Source: Adineta vaga
Lineage: Eukaryota; Rotifera
Assembly: GCA_021613535.1 (NCBI GenBank)
Contig: CP075496.1
Location: 8,742,001-8,806,000 of the forward strand
DNA length: 64,000 nt
Direction: 5' to 3'
Numbering within the stretch: position 1 is the stretch's first letter; each line of letters starts with the position of its first letter. Made by a program: the position numbers and the translations under genes. The notes below the pieces were generated by a model. The model ran no database searches. It saw only the letters and a list, made by a program, of their open reading frames with translations, and was not told the origin of the DNA. This document shows, one piece after another, positions 32,747 through 43,926 of this stretch.

Positions 32747-35707
32747 TCAATATATTCCATTCGATGTTCGTTGATCTTCAATAACATAGGCGGATACTAA
32801 TGGATATGTATACATATATCGAATTCGTTCTTGAATCTCCGATAATCTAAAACGTTTTCTATCACTTTTAAATGTTTTCATACATTCTTCATAATTAAAT
32901 GATAATGCTTTTAAACTTTCAACGAGTTGCATATTCATATAGCTTCGACTATATTCATCACAAACATTCTTTTCTTCTGTCATTAATCGAAATAGACCAG
33001 TTAAAAATGGATTTCCATTCGAATAAACTGTACAATATGCTAAAAAATAACCAAATTCCGCACTTGTATCATATAAAAATGAAAGATGTTTAATCATTTC
33101 GTTTTGTTTTTTTGCCAATGGACAATTTGAAACATCATAATTTTGTAAGAAGTCCAGTGGAGTTGGTTGATATGGAAGATGTTGATCTTCATAATTATCT
33201 TTTTCTCTCTCATCCAATGGTATATCTTCTGAATGTAATTGAATTGATACTTTCATTGAATTGATTTTTCGAATGATAATATTTCGAAGAATATGTCGAA
33301 TTGTTTCTAATAACGGATGAATCAATTGAGCAATTTCAATTTGTGCACGTTTTATCGCTTCCCATTCATTAGGTACAGGAATAGCAGTGAGATTTTTTCG
33401 AATATAACGAATCAATCGATTCGCTTCCAGGACAGATTTGGTCCAACTTGTTTCATATTCTTCACGATTTTGATCACTAAATGTAATATGATTTTGTAGA
33501 GCAATTAAGTATCGTAAGAATTCATTATCAAAACAGAATGTATTCTTCTTTTTCAATGGAATTTTACGAATTGGTAATGATGGAAGTAGATCTTTTAATA
33601 ACACGCCAGCATTTCCTGATGTATACGAACTTGAACGAGTATGAGTAAAGCAAAAGATAAGATTTCGACGAATACTGGATCCAAAATATTCATACAATCT
33701 CTCCAAACATATCGGTAGAAAACTATTCAATTCGGTTTGATTTGATTTCAAAAGTATACATATCGCATTGAGATGAGATATTTTTTTGATATATTCGAAA
33801 ATGTGTTCCATAATTAGATGATCTTGATCCACACCACGTATATCACCAAAACCAGGTGTATCAATAATACGTAATTTACTTCTATCATTATGATTTGGAT
33901 GAAAAACATAGGATTTACATTGTTGTGTTACAGATTGTCCAGAATTATCGAAATTTTCATTTTTCGAATCGTTTTCATCATCGTATTTTACTAAACGTTC
34001 TTCAAAATTATCACCAACAGAAATAAAAAATGAAACAGGTATAGGCACAAGTGGTTTTTCCATATGAATCCTTTCGAATGTATTAAATGTTACATAATTA
34101 ACAAAAGAATTAATAAACATAGATTTGCCAACTCCTATTTCTCCGAGTAGAAGAATATTGATCGACTCATTTGTTGGTACTGATGCATTCATTGGTATCG
34201 ATGCAGCTGTTGTAGAAACCGAAGACATAGAACTATTGATATCGGCATTCAGAAGTTGATCTGATTGTTTTGGTATTTTTTTCATATAATATTTACTAAG
34301 TGGTATGACAGCCATATTTGGTAATTCAAAAGAAGAATAAGAAAAATCTGCATAAGTTAAACGTAATTTTGAATTTCGTTCCAATTCTTCAACTAAAGCA
34401 TGACGAAGTTCTTTTAATAATTCAGGATTTGCTTTATTCAATTGATCATTCGAACATAGAACTCGATCACTATTTTGATCGATAATTAATTTACTTTTTA
34501 ATGATTCTTCGTTATCATTTTCATTAACATGTCGTTCAATAACATTACAATATTGAATTTCTTGATGACCTAAATCACTTATCAAATGTCCTTTCGCATT
34601 TAAATCATTAACATCTTGTGTTAAACTTTTAATATGATTTTTCATTCGTATCTGTTCTTCATTTTGAAGTGTATCTTTAAGTGACTGATAAAGTATGGAA
34701 CCTGAACGCATTTCAGTAACTAATGACGCAAGCTCATCAATAGTACGATTGCATTCAGTTTTTAAATCGTACCATTGTTTATAAGCATTTGATAATCGAT
34801 CTTTAAAATGACCACAGAGAAGACTTGACATATCTTCATCAAAATAATTTTCTAAGGTTTTTAATGAACGTGATAAATCGAATAAATATTCTTCGAATTC
34901 ACCTTCATTACTTATATCATGAACTATATAAGTATAATGTGTTGATGGTAATGATTGAGCAAAAATAGATTGTAAAGGACAAAGAGTATATGCTATTTGT
35001 TGATGCTCACTATGATTGAGTTTACGTCGAGTAATATTATGAAATATATCATGTAAAGTTGAATTTTCATTTAGAACAGGTATATTTGAATAAACTTTTG
35101 TATGAACAAGTTTCGTATATGAAAAAATATCGTCTCGTGTTAATTTAAAATGATCACAATCACCATTTAAATAAGCTCGATATTTGTCTAATGTAGTATC
35201 AATGATTGTTATTAGATTTTCATCCGTTGGTAATTGTAGAAAGATAACAATATCAATACCCCAACTAACACCAGTAATAAAATGTGTAGCATTCTTACCG
35301 GGATTCATTGTTTCAAGCCAAGTTTGAATTAATAGAAAATCATTTGGTAATTCCTCTTCTTGATGTATGTAAGTATAATGAATGACACGAGTATATTGAT
35401 TGATGATATAGGGATAATTCATTGCAGATGTAATACCATGTTTTGATATGATATTCAATGCTAAACTCAAGCGTAAATGTTCGTTAATACCGATTATTTC
35501 TAATGGATTTCGTTGTTGATTGTGATATCCTTTTTCAATAATACATTTTGTCTTTTGAGGAAAATGAATGGGAGGCTTTTCAAAAGATATATCTAATGGT
35601 TGAAGTACACGATCTTGACATGTATCATACAATGAACCAAGACGTCCAAAAGGATCGACAGCTGTACGTTTAATAGACACGGATAATAGATCAGGAATTT
35701 GTGCCAT
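32747..35707 (-). CDS. SNTX-N-like / coiled-coil / GTPase protein, 986 aa
   Basis: One uninterrupted frame from an ATG. Residues about 1-185 resemble the N-terminal domain of the stonustoxin/neoverrucotoxin-like superfamily (GRLGSLYD near residue 20, HFITGVSWG near 145), a group that in animals is mostly made of non-toxic proteins. A helical region follows (about 270-420), then a conserved segment with RLTYADFSYSSF near 455. The P-loop GEIGVGKSM is near 523 and DTPGFGD near 620; the classical NKxD is missing (FTHTRS stands there). The C-terminal 190 residues are helical and unique to this copy in the window. A membrane-interacting or sensor GTPase is imaginable, but nothing here proves it. 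I see no signal peptide, so it is not a secreted protein. Confidence 0.75.
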   Translation of the reverse strand: MAQIPDLLSVSIKRTAVDPFGRLGSLYDTCQDRVLQPLDISFEKPPIHFPQKTKCIIEKGYHNQQRNPLEIIGINEHLRLSLALNIISKHGITSAMNYPYIINQYTRVIHYTYIHQEEELPNDFLLIQTWLETMNPGKNATHFITGVSWGIDIVIFLQLPTDENLITIIDTTLDKYRAYLNGDCDHFKLTRDDIFSYTKLVHTKVYSNIPVLNENSTLHDIFHNITRRKLNHSEHQQIAYTLCPLQSIFAQSLPSTHYTYIVHDISNEGEFEEYLFDLSRSLKTLENYFDEDMSSLLCGHFKDRLSNAYKQWYDLKTECNRTIDELASLVTEMRSGSILYQSLKDTLQNEEQIRMKNHIKSLTQDVNDLNAKGHLISDLGHQEIQYCNVIERHVNENDNEESLKSKLIIDQNSDRVLCSNDQLNKANPELLKELRHALVEELERNSKLRLTYADFSYSSFELPNMAVIPLSKYYMKKIPKQSDQLLNADINSSMSSVSTTAASIPMNASVPTNESINILLLGEIGVGKSMFINSFVNYVTFNTFERIHMEKPLVPIPVSFFISVGDNFEERLVKYDDENDSKNENFDNSGQSVTQQCKSYVFHPNHNDRSKLRIIDTPGFGDIRGVDQDHLIMEHIFEYIKKISHLNAICILLKSNQTELNSFLPICLERLYEYFGSSIRRNLIFCFTHTRSSSYTSGNAGVLLKDLLPSLPIRKIPLKKKNTFCFDNEFLRYLIALQNHITFSDQNREEYETSWTKSVLEANRLIRYIRKNLTAIPVPNEWEAIKRAQIEIAQLIHPLLETIRHILRNIIIRKINSMKVSIQLHSEDIPLDEREKDNYEDQHLPYQPTPLDFLQNYDVSNCPLAKKQNEMIKHLSFLYDTSAEFGYFLAYCTVYSNGNPFLTGLFRLMTEEKNVCDEYSRSYMNMQLVESLKALSFNYEECMKTFKSDRKRFRLSEIQERIRYMYTYPLVSAYVIEDQRTSNGIY

Positions 35708-36623
35708 GAATTGTCGATCTATATCTACCTGATTATAGAGAAGAAATTTCTAACAAATATTAAAAATTTCGATCAATTCTATTTCTTCATACAGCATACA
35801 CTTATACTATTTTGCAATTTGAGATGTTAAACAATCTTCTATTACTATTTGTTGTAGAAAAAAAGCTTCTAAATGATGTATGTATGAAGAACTTGGCTTC
35901 CTACCTTTACGATGGTCGATTTCGTATTGTTATGTATGATGAAAACATGAAACGCGTGTCTATTTTTTTTCTTTTAATGCAATCCATATTATTCAACATA
36001 AAAATGCTTTTTCATGTCCTTCAAAAGTAAAGAAATAAAGGAACACCATAATACAATAATGTTACCATTAGAAGAAAAAAACAGAATTGTAAGATTCCTA
36101 TTATTTTCTAAATGAAAAAAGAAAAACGACAAATAATAAACATTAGACGTATTTGAACTTTGAAGGATTTTCTTTAGATATTATCCTAATAAACATCGAT
36201 CTTATTAAATGTATAGTTTTATATTGAACTCGAACGTTAATTGTTATTTCATCTTTGCTTAAATTGAACTGTACATATTATTGATGAAATTATATTCTCA
36301 TAGTAAATGCGACATACTGAATTCTTCATATCAGATCAATTATAAAAGTAATTTTATGATATGGATGTCTAATAGTGATACATGTGTGTGATGAATGCAT
36401 TTTAATAATATACATAAAATCAGTTACAATGACGTTTACTTGAAATTTTTTTGTGTTCTCATCCGTTGGAAGTGACTAATAGACACACCTTCATAATGAC
36501 GCAAATCCTTTTTTTTCGAATACACATGACTGCATTTTTCACGTTAATTATGTTTCCTTTTCTGTTTATAATCTTGAAAAGGTGTTGTAATGTTTACTGA
36601 GCAAATGGCGACAGATCTGCAAC
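35708..36623. other. Intergenic, nothing seen
   Basis: AT-rich. A 72-codon frame at 35812-36030 has a non-ATG start and random-like composition. No supported gene. Confidence 0.4.
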
Positions 36624-36630
36624 TATAAAA
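36624..36630 (+). promoter_or_regulatory. TATA box ahead of a small frame
   Basis: TATAAAA followed by a GC-richer stretch, 81 bp before the ATG at 36711. It is the cleanest canonical TATA box noticed in the window. Motif evidence only. Confidence 0.4.
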
Positions 36631-36710
36631 GACACAGCGCGATTCTTTCATTATTTTATTTCATATTCGCATAGTCGTATTCGTTCTTTTTTCTTGTCTT
36701 GTGTCTACGA

Positions 36711-36881
36711 ATGGATATATTGAAAAAACTCTGTGGCAAAATAGATATAGTTCGTTGGTCTCGATCTATAGAATGTGTTATTGATTTGTGGAGTATTAAC
36801 ATAACATACGATTCAATCAATAATTCATCATCAACATCACATCCTGTATCATCCGAAAAGAATGAATCGCCGAAAATTTAG
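36711..36881 (+). CDS. Candidate small protein, 56 aa
   Basis: A short frame from ATG to TAG with a TATA box 81 bp before it and an AATAAA signal at 36884-36889, only three bases after the stop. The peptide has a basic N-terminal half (MDILKKLCGKID) with two cysteines and a Ser/Asn-rich tail; no signal peptide or known domain. The arrangement of core promoter, frame and polyadenylation signal is what suggests a gene. It could also be a chance frame inside a noncoding transcript. Confidence 0.35.
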   Translation: MDILKKLCGKIDIVRWSRSIECVIDLWSINITYDSINNSSSTSHPVSSEKNESPKI

Positions 36882-36889
36882 ACAATAAA

Positions 36890-37217
36890 AATATTTTTAT
36901 TTCATCTCGTTTTGTTTTGTATCAAAAAATAAACCTATTCCTGCTAAATCATCAATCAGACATAGAATAAGAAAGAGTTGCATCATATTTTATTAGATAT
37001 GAATCATTGTTGAACAAACAACACATACAAGAAACAAAAACCAGTTAGTGTAATGTAAATAAACGACCAAAAAAGTTGGCAATTTTGTGTTTCTTTTCTA
37101 TTTCAACATTCCAACTTCACAAAAGCATTCATATTGTCAAGTCCGGATTCATTCGAGATGACATATCATCACTGTGATTTTCTTTCTCTCTGAATAAACT
37201 ATCTTTCTAATGTGATT
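36890..37217. other. Convergent intergenic region
   Basis: Between the candidate small gene and the 3' end of the giant TPR gene. Nothing recognised. Confidence 0.35.
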
Positions 37218-40200
37218 TTATGAAGAAAATAAACGTGTTTTTAATTTCTGCACATATTTTCGTCCATTTGATATTAGTGTTTGTCGAGATTTTTGTGCTT
37301 GAAGAATATTATTCTCGGTTGTACTTATTAATGAATCATCTGGAGAAAGTATTGCCTTGAAAAGATTTAATGCATCTTGATAATATGCCATTGCCATATT
37401 TTGATTATTTAAATTTGTATAACAATAAGCAATCAAATCATAGGTTATTCCAATATCTCGATGTTGTTTTGGTAAACATTGAGAACGAAGATCTAAACAT
37501 TCTAAAGCACATTCAAGTGCTCGATCAAAATCAGTGATATCACAGTAAACAATAGCTAAACCTTCCAATGTTGAAGAGATAGTAAGGAAATTATCTGATG
37601 CAAATTTTCTTTTTAAGATAAGTGATTGTTGAAGAACTTCTAAAGCTTGATCATTATTAGATTGCGAACGATGAATAAAACCTATCAAAGTCAGATTATC
37701 AGCTTCATCTAAATCACCATGTGGAAATTGTTTTCGACGAATAATCAGAACTCGTGTTAAATATAAAAGTGCTTCATCAAATTTTTCATATTCATAATAT
37801 GTTTTAGCAATATTTTCACAACTAATAGCAATATCAGGATGTAATGGAGGTTGAAACACTTCTTGAAGTCTTAACGCTTCATGATGATATTCTAAAGCTG
37901 CAGAACGATTTCCTTTCATTGATATTAAAATACCGATCATATTTAAACATTGAGCAGTATCCGCACTACCATATTGATACCAATTTAGTTTAATTATCCT
38001 CGCTTTTTCAAAGCATTCCATCGCCAATTCATTCTTTTTGTTTGCTAAATGTACTAAACCCAAATTGTAGAGACTAAATGAAAGTTCTATATGATCCGAT
38101 GGATAAAATTTTTCTTTCATATCTAACGATTTTAAACATAAAAGTTCAGCTTCAGCATGATTAGCTTTAAGAGAATAGACCAAACCAAGATAGGAAAAAC
38201 TAGAAGCAATAGAAATATGTCCTAATGGATAATGTTTATCTTGAATTTGTAATGCTTTTTTATGATATTGTAAAGCATTATTATAGTCTCGTAAATGTCG
38301 ATAGATACAACCAATATAATGACAATCCTCAACAAGATTAAGATCATCTAGAGAATAACATTCTTCTCTCAAATTTAAAGATTGTTGAAAAAATGTTAAA
38401 GCATCTGGATAATTTCCTTGTAAATAATGAACAATACCAAGAGAATGAAATGTTTCAGCAATATCAGGATGATTTTCAGATAGATTATTTTGACGAATAC
38501 GTAATGTATTCGAACATAAACGAAGTGCTTCTTCGAATTCACCAATATAACATAAAATAATACCATAATTATTCATACTATCAGTAAGATCAATATGATC
38601 AATTGGATAATGTTTACTTTGAATTTCGAATACGCGTCGAAAACATCTAGCTGCTTTATCATATCGACATTCTTCATAGAGAATATAACCAATACGATTA
38701 AGACTTTCAGCAATACGCATATCATCTGGAGAAAGATATTTTTCTCGAATATTCAATGCTCGTCGATGATAATCTAAAGCTAAACGTGAGTTACCTTTTT
38801 TCAAAAATCTATCACCAAACTGTCGTGCAATTTCCGCAATATCAATATGTCCCAAAAGATAAACTGTTTCTACTAATCGCATTGTTTTTTGATAATAATC
38901 TAAAGCATCATCATGCTTTTCTTCAATATAAAGTATACAACTTATCATATAAAGATTCTTTATCATACTTGAATAATCTGTTGGTGCACATTGTTCTCTC
39001 ATTTGTAATGCACGATGAAAATATTTTAATGATTGTGTATAATTAGTTTGATTTAAATAAATTTCACCGATACTAGTCAGACTATGAACAATGGAAATAT
39101 TATCTTGCGGATAATGTTTTTTTTGTATTTGTAATGCTTGTTGGTAGAATCGTAAAGCTTGTTGAAAATGTTCTTGTTTAAAAAGAATTTCTGCGATATT
39201 GATTAAATTCATTGCTAAACGAATACTTTGTCCACTTTGAAAGATTTCACGTAGAGTTAATGCTTGCTGATAATAATCTAATGCACGAGAATAATTCTCT
39301 TGATACGAAGATATTGTTCCTAAAATTTTTAAACTATTCATTATATTTGTATACGTTAATGGATGATATTTTTCTCTCATTTCTAATGATCGTTGATGAT
39401 AATGAAAGGCTTCTTGAAAATTTTCAAGATGACAATAAATATGACCAATTATACTTAGATTATTCACAATTGTTATTTCATTTATTGGTAAATAAGTTTC
39501 ACGTAATTTTAAAGCTCGTTGATAATGTTCGAGTGATTCAGTATATTGTCCTCTATCAAGTAAAACTAGACCAAGATTGGTAAGATAAGTTATTAAATTT
39601 ATATGATTGGATGAGGAATATTTTTCTTGAATTTGTACAGCTTTTTGAAAATAATCTAAAGCTTCATTATATTGAATTTGTCGATGATAAACAACACCAA
39701 TACCATGATAACTTGCTGCATTTTCAATATGACCTTTTGGATGAATATCTTGAATTATTTTCAATGCATTTTTATAATATTCTATAGCTTGATCATAGTA
39801 TTCTTGATCAGTAAAGATCAATGCAATATTATTTAAACAGCGCGCAACATCTACATGACCCAATGGATAAACTTCTTTTCGAATTTTTAGAACTCTTTCA
39901 TAATAATCTTTTGCTTGATCATATTTTGCTTGTCGATGATAGAGAATACCAATATTATTAAAACAAACAGCAATTTCTAATTGATCATTTGAATATAATC
40001 TTTCTCGAATTTCTAAAGCTTTTTGATAAAAATTCAAAGCTATATCATATTTCCGTTGATCACAAAGTACTAAACCAATATTCGTAAAACTTTGTGCAAC
40101 ATCCATATGACCATTAGGATAGAATTTTTCTCGAATATTCAATGCTTCTTCATAGGAATTAATTGCTTCTGTATATTTCATTTGTTGATGAAGTATAGTA

Positions 40201-43200
40201 CCAATTCCATTTAAATTTGAAGCGATATCAAGATGATCAGATGAATATAAGAGTTTAGCTAAATTTAATGCTCGATATCGATAATCTAACGATTGATCAT
40301 ACTGATTTTGATCGTAAAATACAAGCGCAATATTATTCAAAGTTTGTATCATTGTTATATGACCAGTTGGATAAATATCTTCACGAATTTGAAAAGCACG
40401 ATTATAATAAATTAAAGCTTGATCATAGTCCATTTGTCGATAATATGCAACACCAAGATTATTCAATGTACTGGCTATTTCAGAATGTGTTGATGGTAAA
40501 AGTTCTTCACGAATTCGAAGTGATTTTTTATAAATTTCAATTGCTAATTCATGTTTCTTTTGATGAAAATAAATTATACCAATATTACCAAGATTGATTA
40601 AAAGATTTTTATATCCTAATGGATAATGTCGTTCTTGCATATCAAATGCTCGATAATAATAAATGAGAGCTTCGTCATATTTTAATGTTCGATAGAGAAG
40701 AATACCAATATTCATAATTACTTCAGCAATATCTGTATGTCCATATGGATGGAAACGTTCTCGCATTGTTAATGTTCTTTGATAGATTTCTATCGCTTCA
40801 TTACTATTACCTTTATCCATTAGAACACGGCCAAGATTTCCAAGACTTTGTGCAACATCAATATGTCCTTGAGGATACATTTGCTCACGAATTTCCAATG
40901 CTTGTTGATGATATTTCAAAGCTTCATCGTAATTCAATTGTCGATAATAAACAACACCGATTCCATTTACAGCATGTGCAATATCTATATGATTTGAAGA
41001 ATAATTTTCTTCAATCATTTGTAATGCTCGTCGATGATATTCTAGAGCTTCATCATATTTTTCTTGATCACAAAGAACAAAACCAATATTATTTAAACAT
41101 TGAGCAATATCAACATGACCCGAAAGATAGAAATCTTCTCTCATACGATATGCTTGTTGATAATACACAATTGCTTCATCATATTTTAATTGTCGATAGA
41201 GGGTCAAACCAATATTATTTAAACTAGCAGAAATTGTCTCTAATTTAATGGAGTTAATTCTTTTCGAATATTTAATGCTTGATGATGATATTTGAGTGCT
41301 TCAGAATATTTCATTTGATTGTATAAGATCAAAGCAGTGTTATAAAGATTAAGTGCAATATTGATATGACCTTTTGGATAAAGTTTTTCTAACATTTGTC
41401 GAGAATTTTTATAGATTTCTATTGCTTGAGTATAATTTCCTTGTCGATGAAGAACAATACCAATATTCGTCATAGTTGATGCCACTAGAATATCACCTGT
41501 TGGATAAAGTTTTTCATTGATTTGAAGAGCTTTTGTAAATAGTTCTAATGCGTCATCATAATTACTTAGATCTGTTTGTAAAAGAGCAATATTATTAAAA
41601 CTTTGTGCAAGTTCACTATGATTTGAAGGACATATTTCTTCTTTTATTTTCAATGCTTGTCGATAATAATCAATTGCTTCCTTGAATTTCTTTTGTCGAT
41701 GATAAACTGTTCCGATACCATCGAGACTATTCGCGATAAAAATCTGATGATGACGATTAGATAATCCATATTCTTTTCGAATATCTAATGCATGTTGATG
41801 ATATTCAAGAGATTGATCATATTTTCCTAATTCAGTATAAATACTTCCAAGAAAAGTCAAACTAATTGCAATATCAAGACGTTCGGATGGATAATATTTT
41901 TCACGAAGTGCAAATGCTCGCTGATAATAAACAAGTGCTTCTTGATTTCGTTTTAATTTACTTAACATTAAAGCAATATCATCCAAATTACGAATTAGAT
42001 CTTTATCTTCCGGACGATAATGTTCTTCTCGAATTTTCAATGCTTGATTAAAAAAATTCAAAGCTTCTTCATATTTCTTCTGTCGATAAACAAGATTTCC
42101 AATACTACTTAATACATTTGATAAATCTTGTGCTGGTGGTATCGGATATGTATTCATGATCAGATGATAAGCTCGATCATAATATTCTCTTGCTACATTG
42201 AATTCTTGTTTTTCATAATGATTTCGACCAATATTATATTGACTAATATAACAGTTCAAACTATCATTTCCATATGAAATATATTCAAGATATTTTTTCG
42301 ATTGCTCATTATTACCAAATTGATCTAAAAGTCTTCCTATCGTTTTTCCGATTGATTCATTATCATGACGTATATGTTCAATATATTTATCAATCATCGC
42401 TTGTCTTCCATTTGATAAACTAATTTTCATTACACAAATATCTCCATCATAACTAACATCATTCAATCGAAATATTGTTCCTAAATCAAACATAAATTGA
42501 TTTTCTTCAGCATTCTTACTGTATTTCGATATATCTGCTAAGATAATACTTCCATCATTATCTTCCATATTGCATTCAATTTCCATGAGAGCAGGTGTAT
42601 GATCTTTTCGTTCAATACGTTTCGTAATATAAGCAAGTGCAAATGAACGTATTCGATTAGCAAACATATATGAATTAATAGAAAAATATTGACCAATTGC
42701 TTTTTTAATTCCATTTATTTCATTTGTTAATAAACATGATGCACGAAAGAGAGTTAAAGATTGATTAGATTGTTGAGATTCTCGAGCAAGATTTTCTGAA
42801 AGATCTCGAAGATAAAATCGAAGATTATACAATTCATCGATATCTAATGTCCATAATGCTTTATTGATTAATTTCGAGATGAATGATCGATGTATATACC
42901 AACGTATTGCTTCATTTGATTGGTAAGATTTTTCAAAATCATCTATTAATTTTTGTTGATGAGAATTATTACGATAGTATTGACGAAGATGTTGAATGAA
43001 ATGTGATTTTTCTTGATTAATTTGTGGAAAATATTTAATGATTTCATTTAAGAAATGAAATGATGAAAATCCTTCCAATATCGATTGAGATGGATTCGGA
43101 AATATTTGAATTTTTAATTGTTTACTATTCAATTGTATTTGTTTTTCTATATCAACACATAAGACATCAAAATTATCATAAATATTAATAATTTTTGGAT

Positions 43201-43543
43201 AATCATTTACTAACGAATGAACTTGAATTTCATCGAAATTAAATAAAAAAATCGATTCAATTTGAATAAGTTTATGAATACGTAATAACATTTGAGCTGT
43301 ATCAATTCCCGAGATGATTAAATAAATCACTTCTTTTTCACTTGTTTCAATAAATGATATACATGATTCAAGTTCCGAATAAATAACAACATGATCATTG
43401 ATAAGTTGTAATTGTTTTTTTGCTTGTTTAAATCGACTAAAAATACTAATCTTAGGATTTAACCAAATAATTGTACTGATTTCTTTGTTATCATTATGAT
43501 TGGTTTTTGAAATGTATGGAAATGTTTTTTCAATTGTAACCAT
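37218..43543 (-). CDS. Giant ART-like / TPR protein, about 40 TPRs, one frame break
   Basis: Two minus-strand frames make one gene: 41240-43543 (767 aa, ATG) and 37218 to about 41238 (about 1,340 aa). They differ by one missing base at about 41240-41245, inside a TPR unit whose two halves are both conserved, so the original protein had roughly 2,100 residues. Residues 20-150 are a diverged N-terminal alpha/beta region, 200-375 an ART-like domain, and the rest consists of kinesin-light-chain-type TPRs of 42 residues (about 9 before the break and about 30 after). In the ART-like part Arg267 is kept, but the STS motif reads FAN and the ExE motif reads ENQ (347-349), so the catalytic glutamate is gone. 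It is probably a binding scaffold rather than an enzyme. No intron is needed across 6.3 kb. The gene lies inside the GTPase cluster. Confidence 0.75.
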
Positions 43544-43926
43544 ACTCGTACGCTAGTAATTTACTTTTTGGTACGATATGTCAAGAGAGAAAAAAAACGT
43601 GTTGATGACTATTTATGAATGTTGGTTATGATATTAGAGGAAAGGAAGTAGTTTTTGCTATACTTATTAAGATGAGAAAAATATTGTTTTGACATGATTT
43701 TGTACCTTTTCGTTTTCGTACGTTGGAAAGAAACCACACGTGTTAACTTTGCTATCATCTATCATATGTCAACAAGGTGAATATATCATGAATATAGAAT
43801 ACTGTACAAGTCAGGAAGAAAAACATACATATCTATGCGAATTTTATTAGATTTAAATTAGTTCAATAATCTATAAAACACTTTTGGTGATTGTTTCTGG
43901 TGAAATAGTATCTCGTAATTTGGACA
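43544..43926. other. Intergenic, nothing seen
   Basis: Promoter side of the giant TPR gene and 3' end of the GTPase gene. No feature recognised. Confidence 0.35.

Noticed and set aside
35812-36030. Plus-strand frame of 72 codons
   Set aside because: Non-ATG start and composition of random AT-rich DNA.
37218-43543. Regular DNA periodicity of about 126 bp resembling a tandem repeat or array
   Set aside because: It is the 42-residue TPR unit repeated in a coding frame, not a satellite or CRISPR array.
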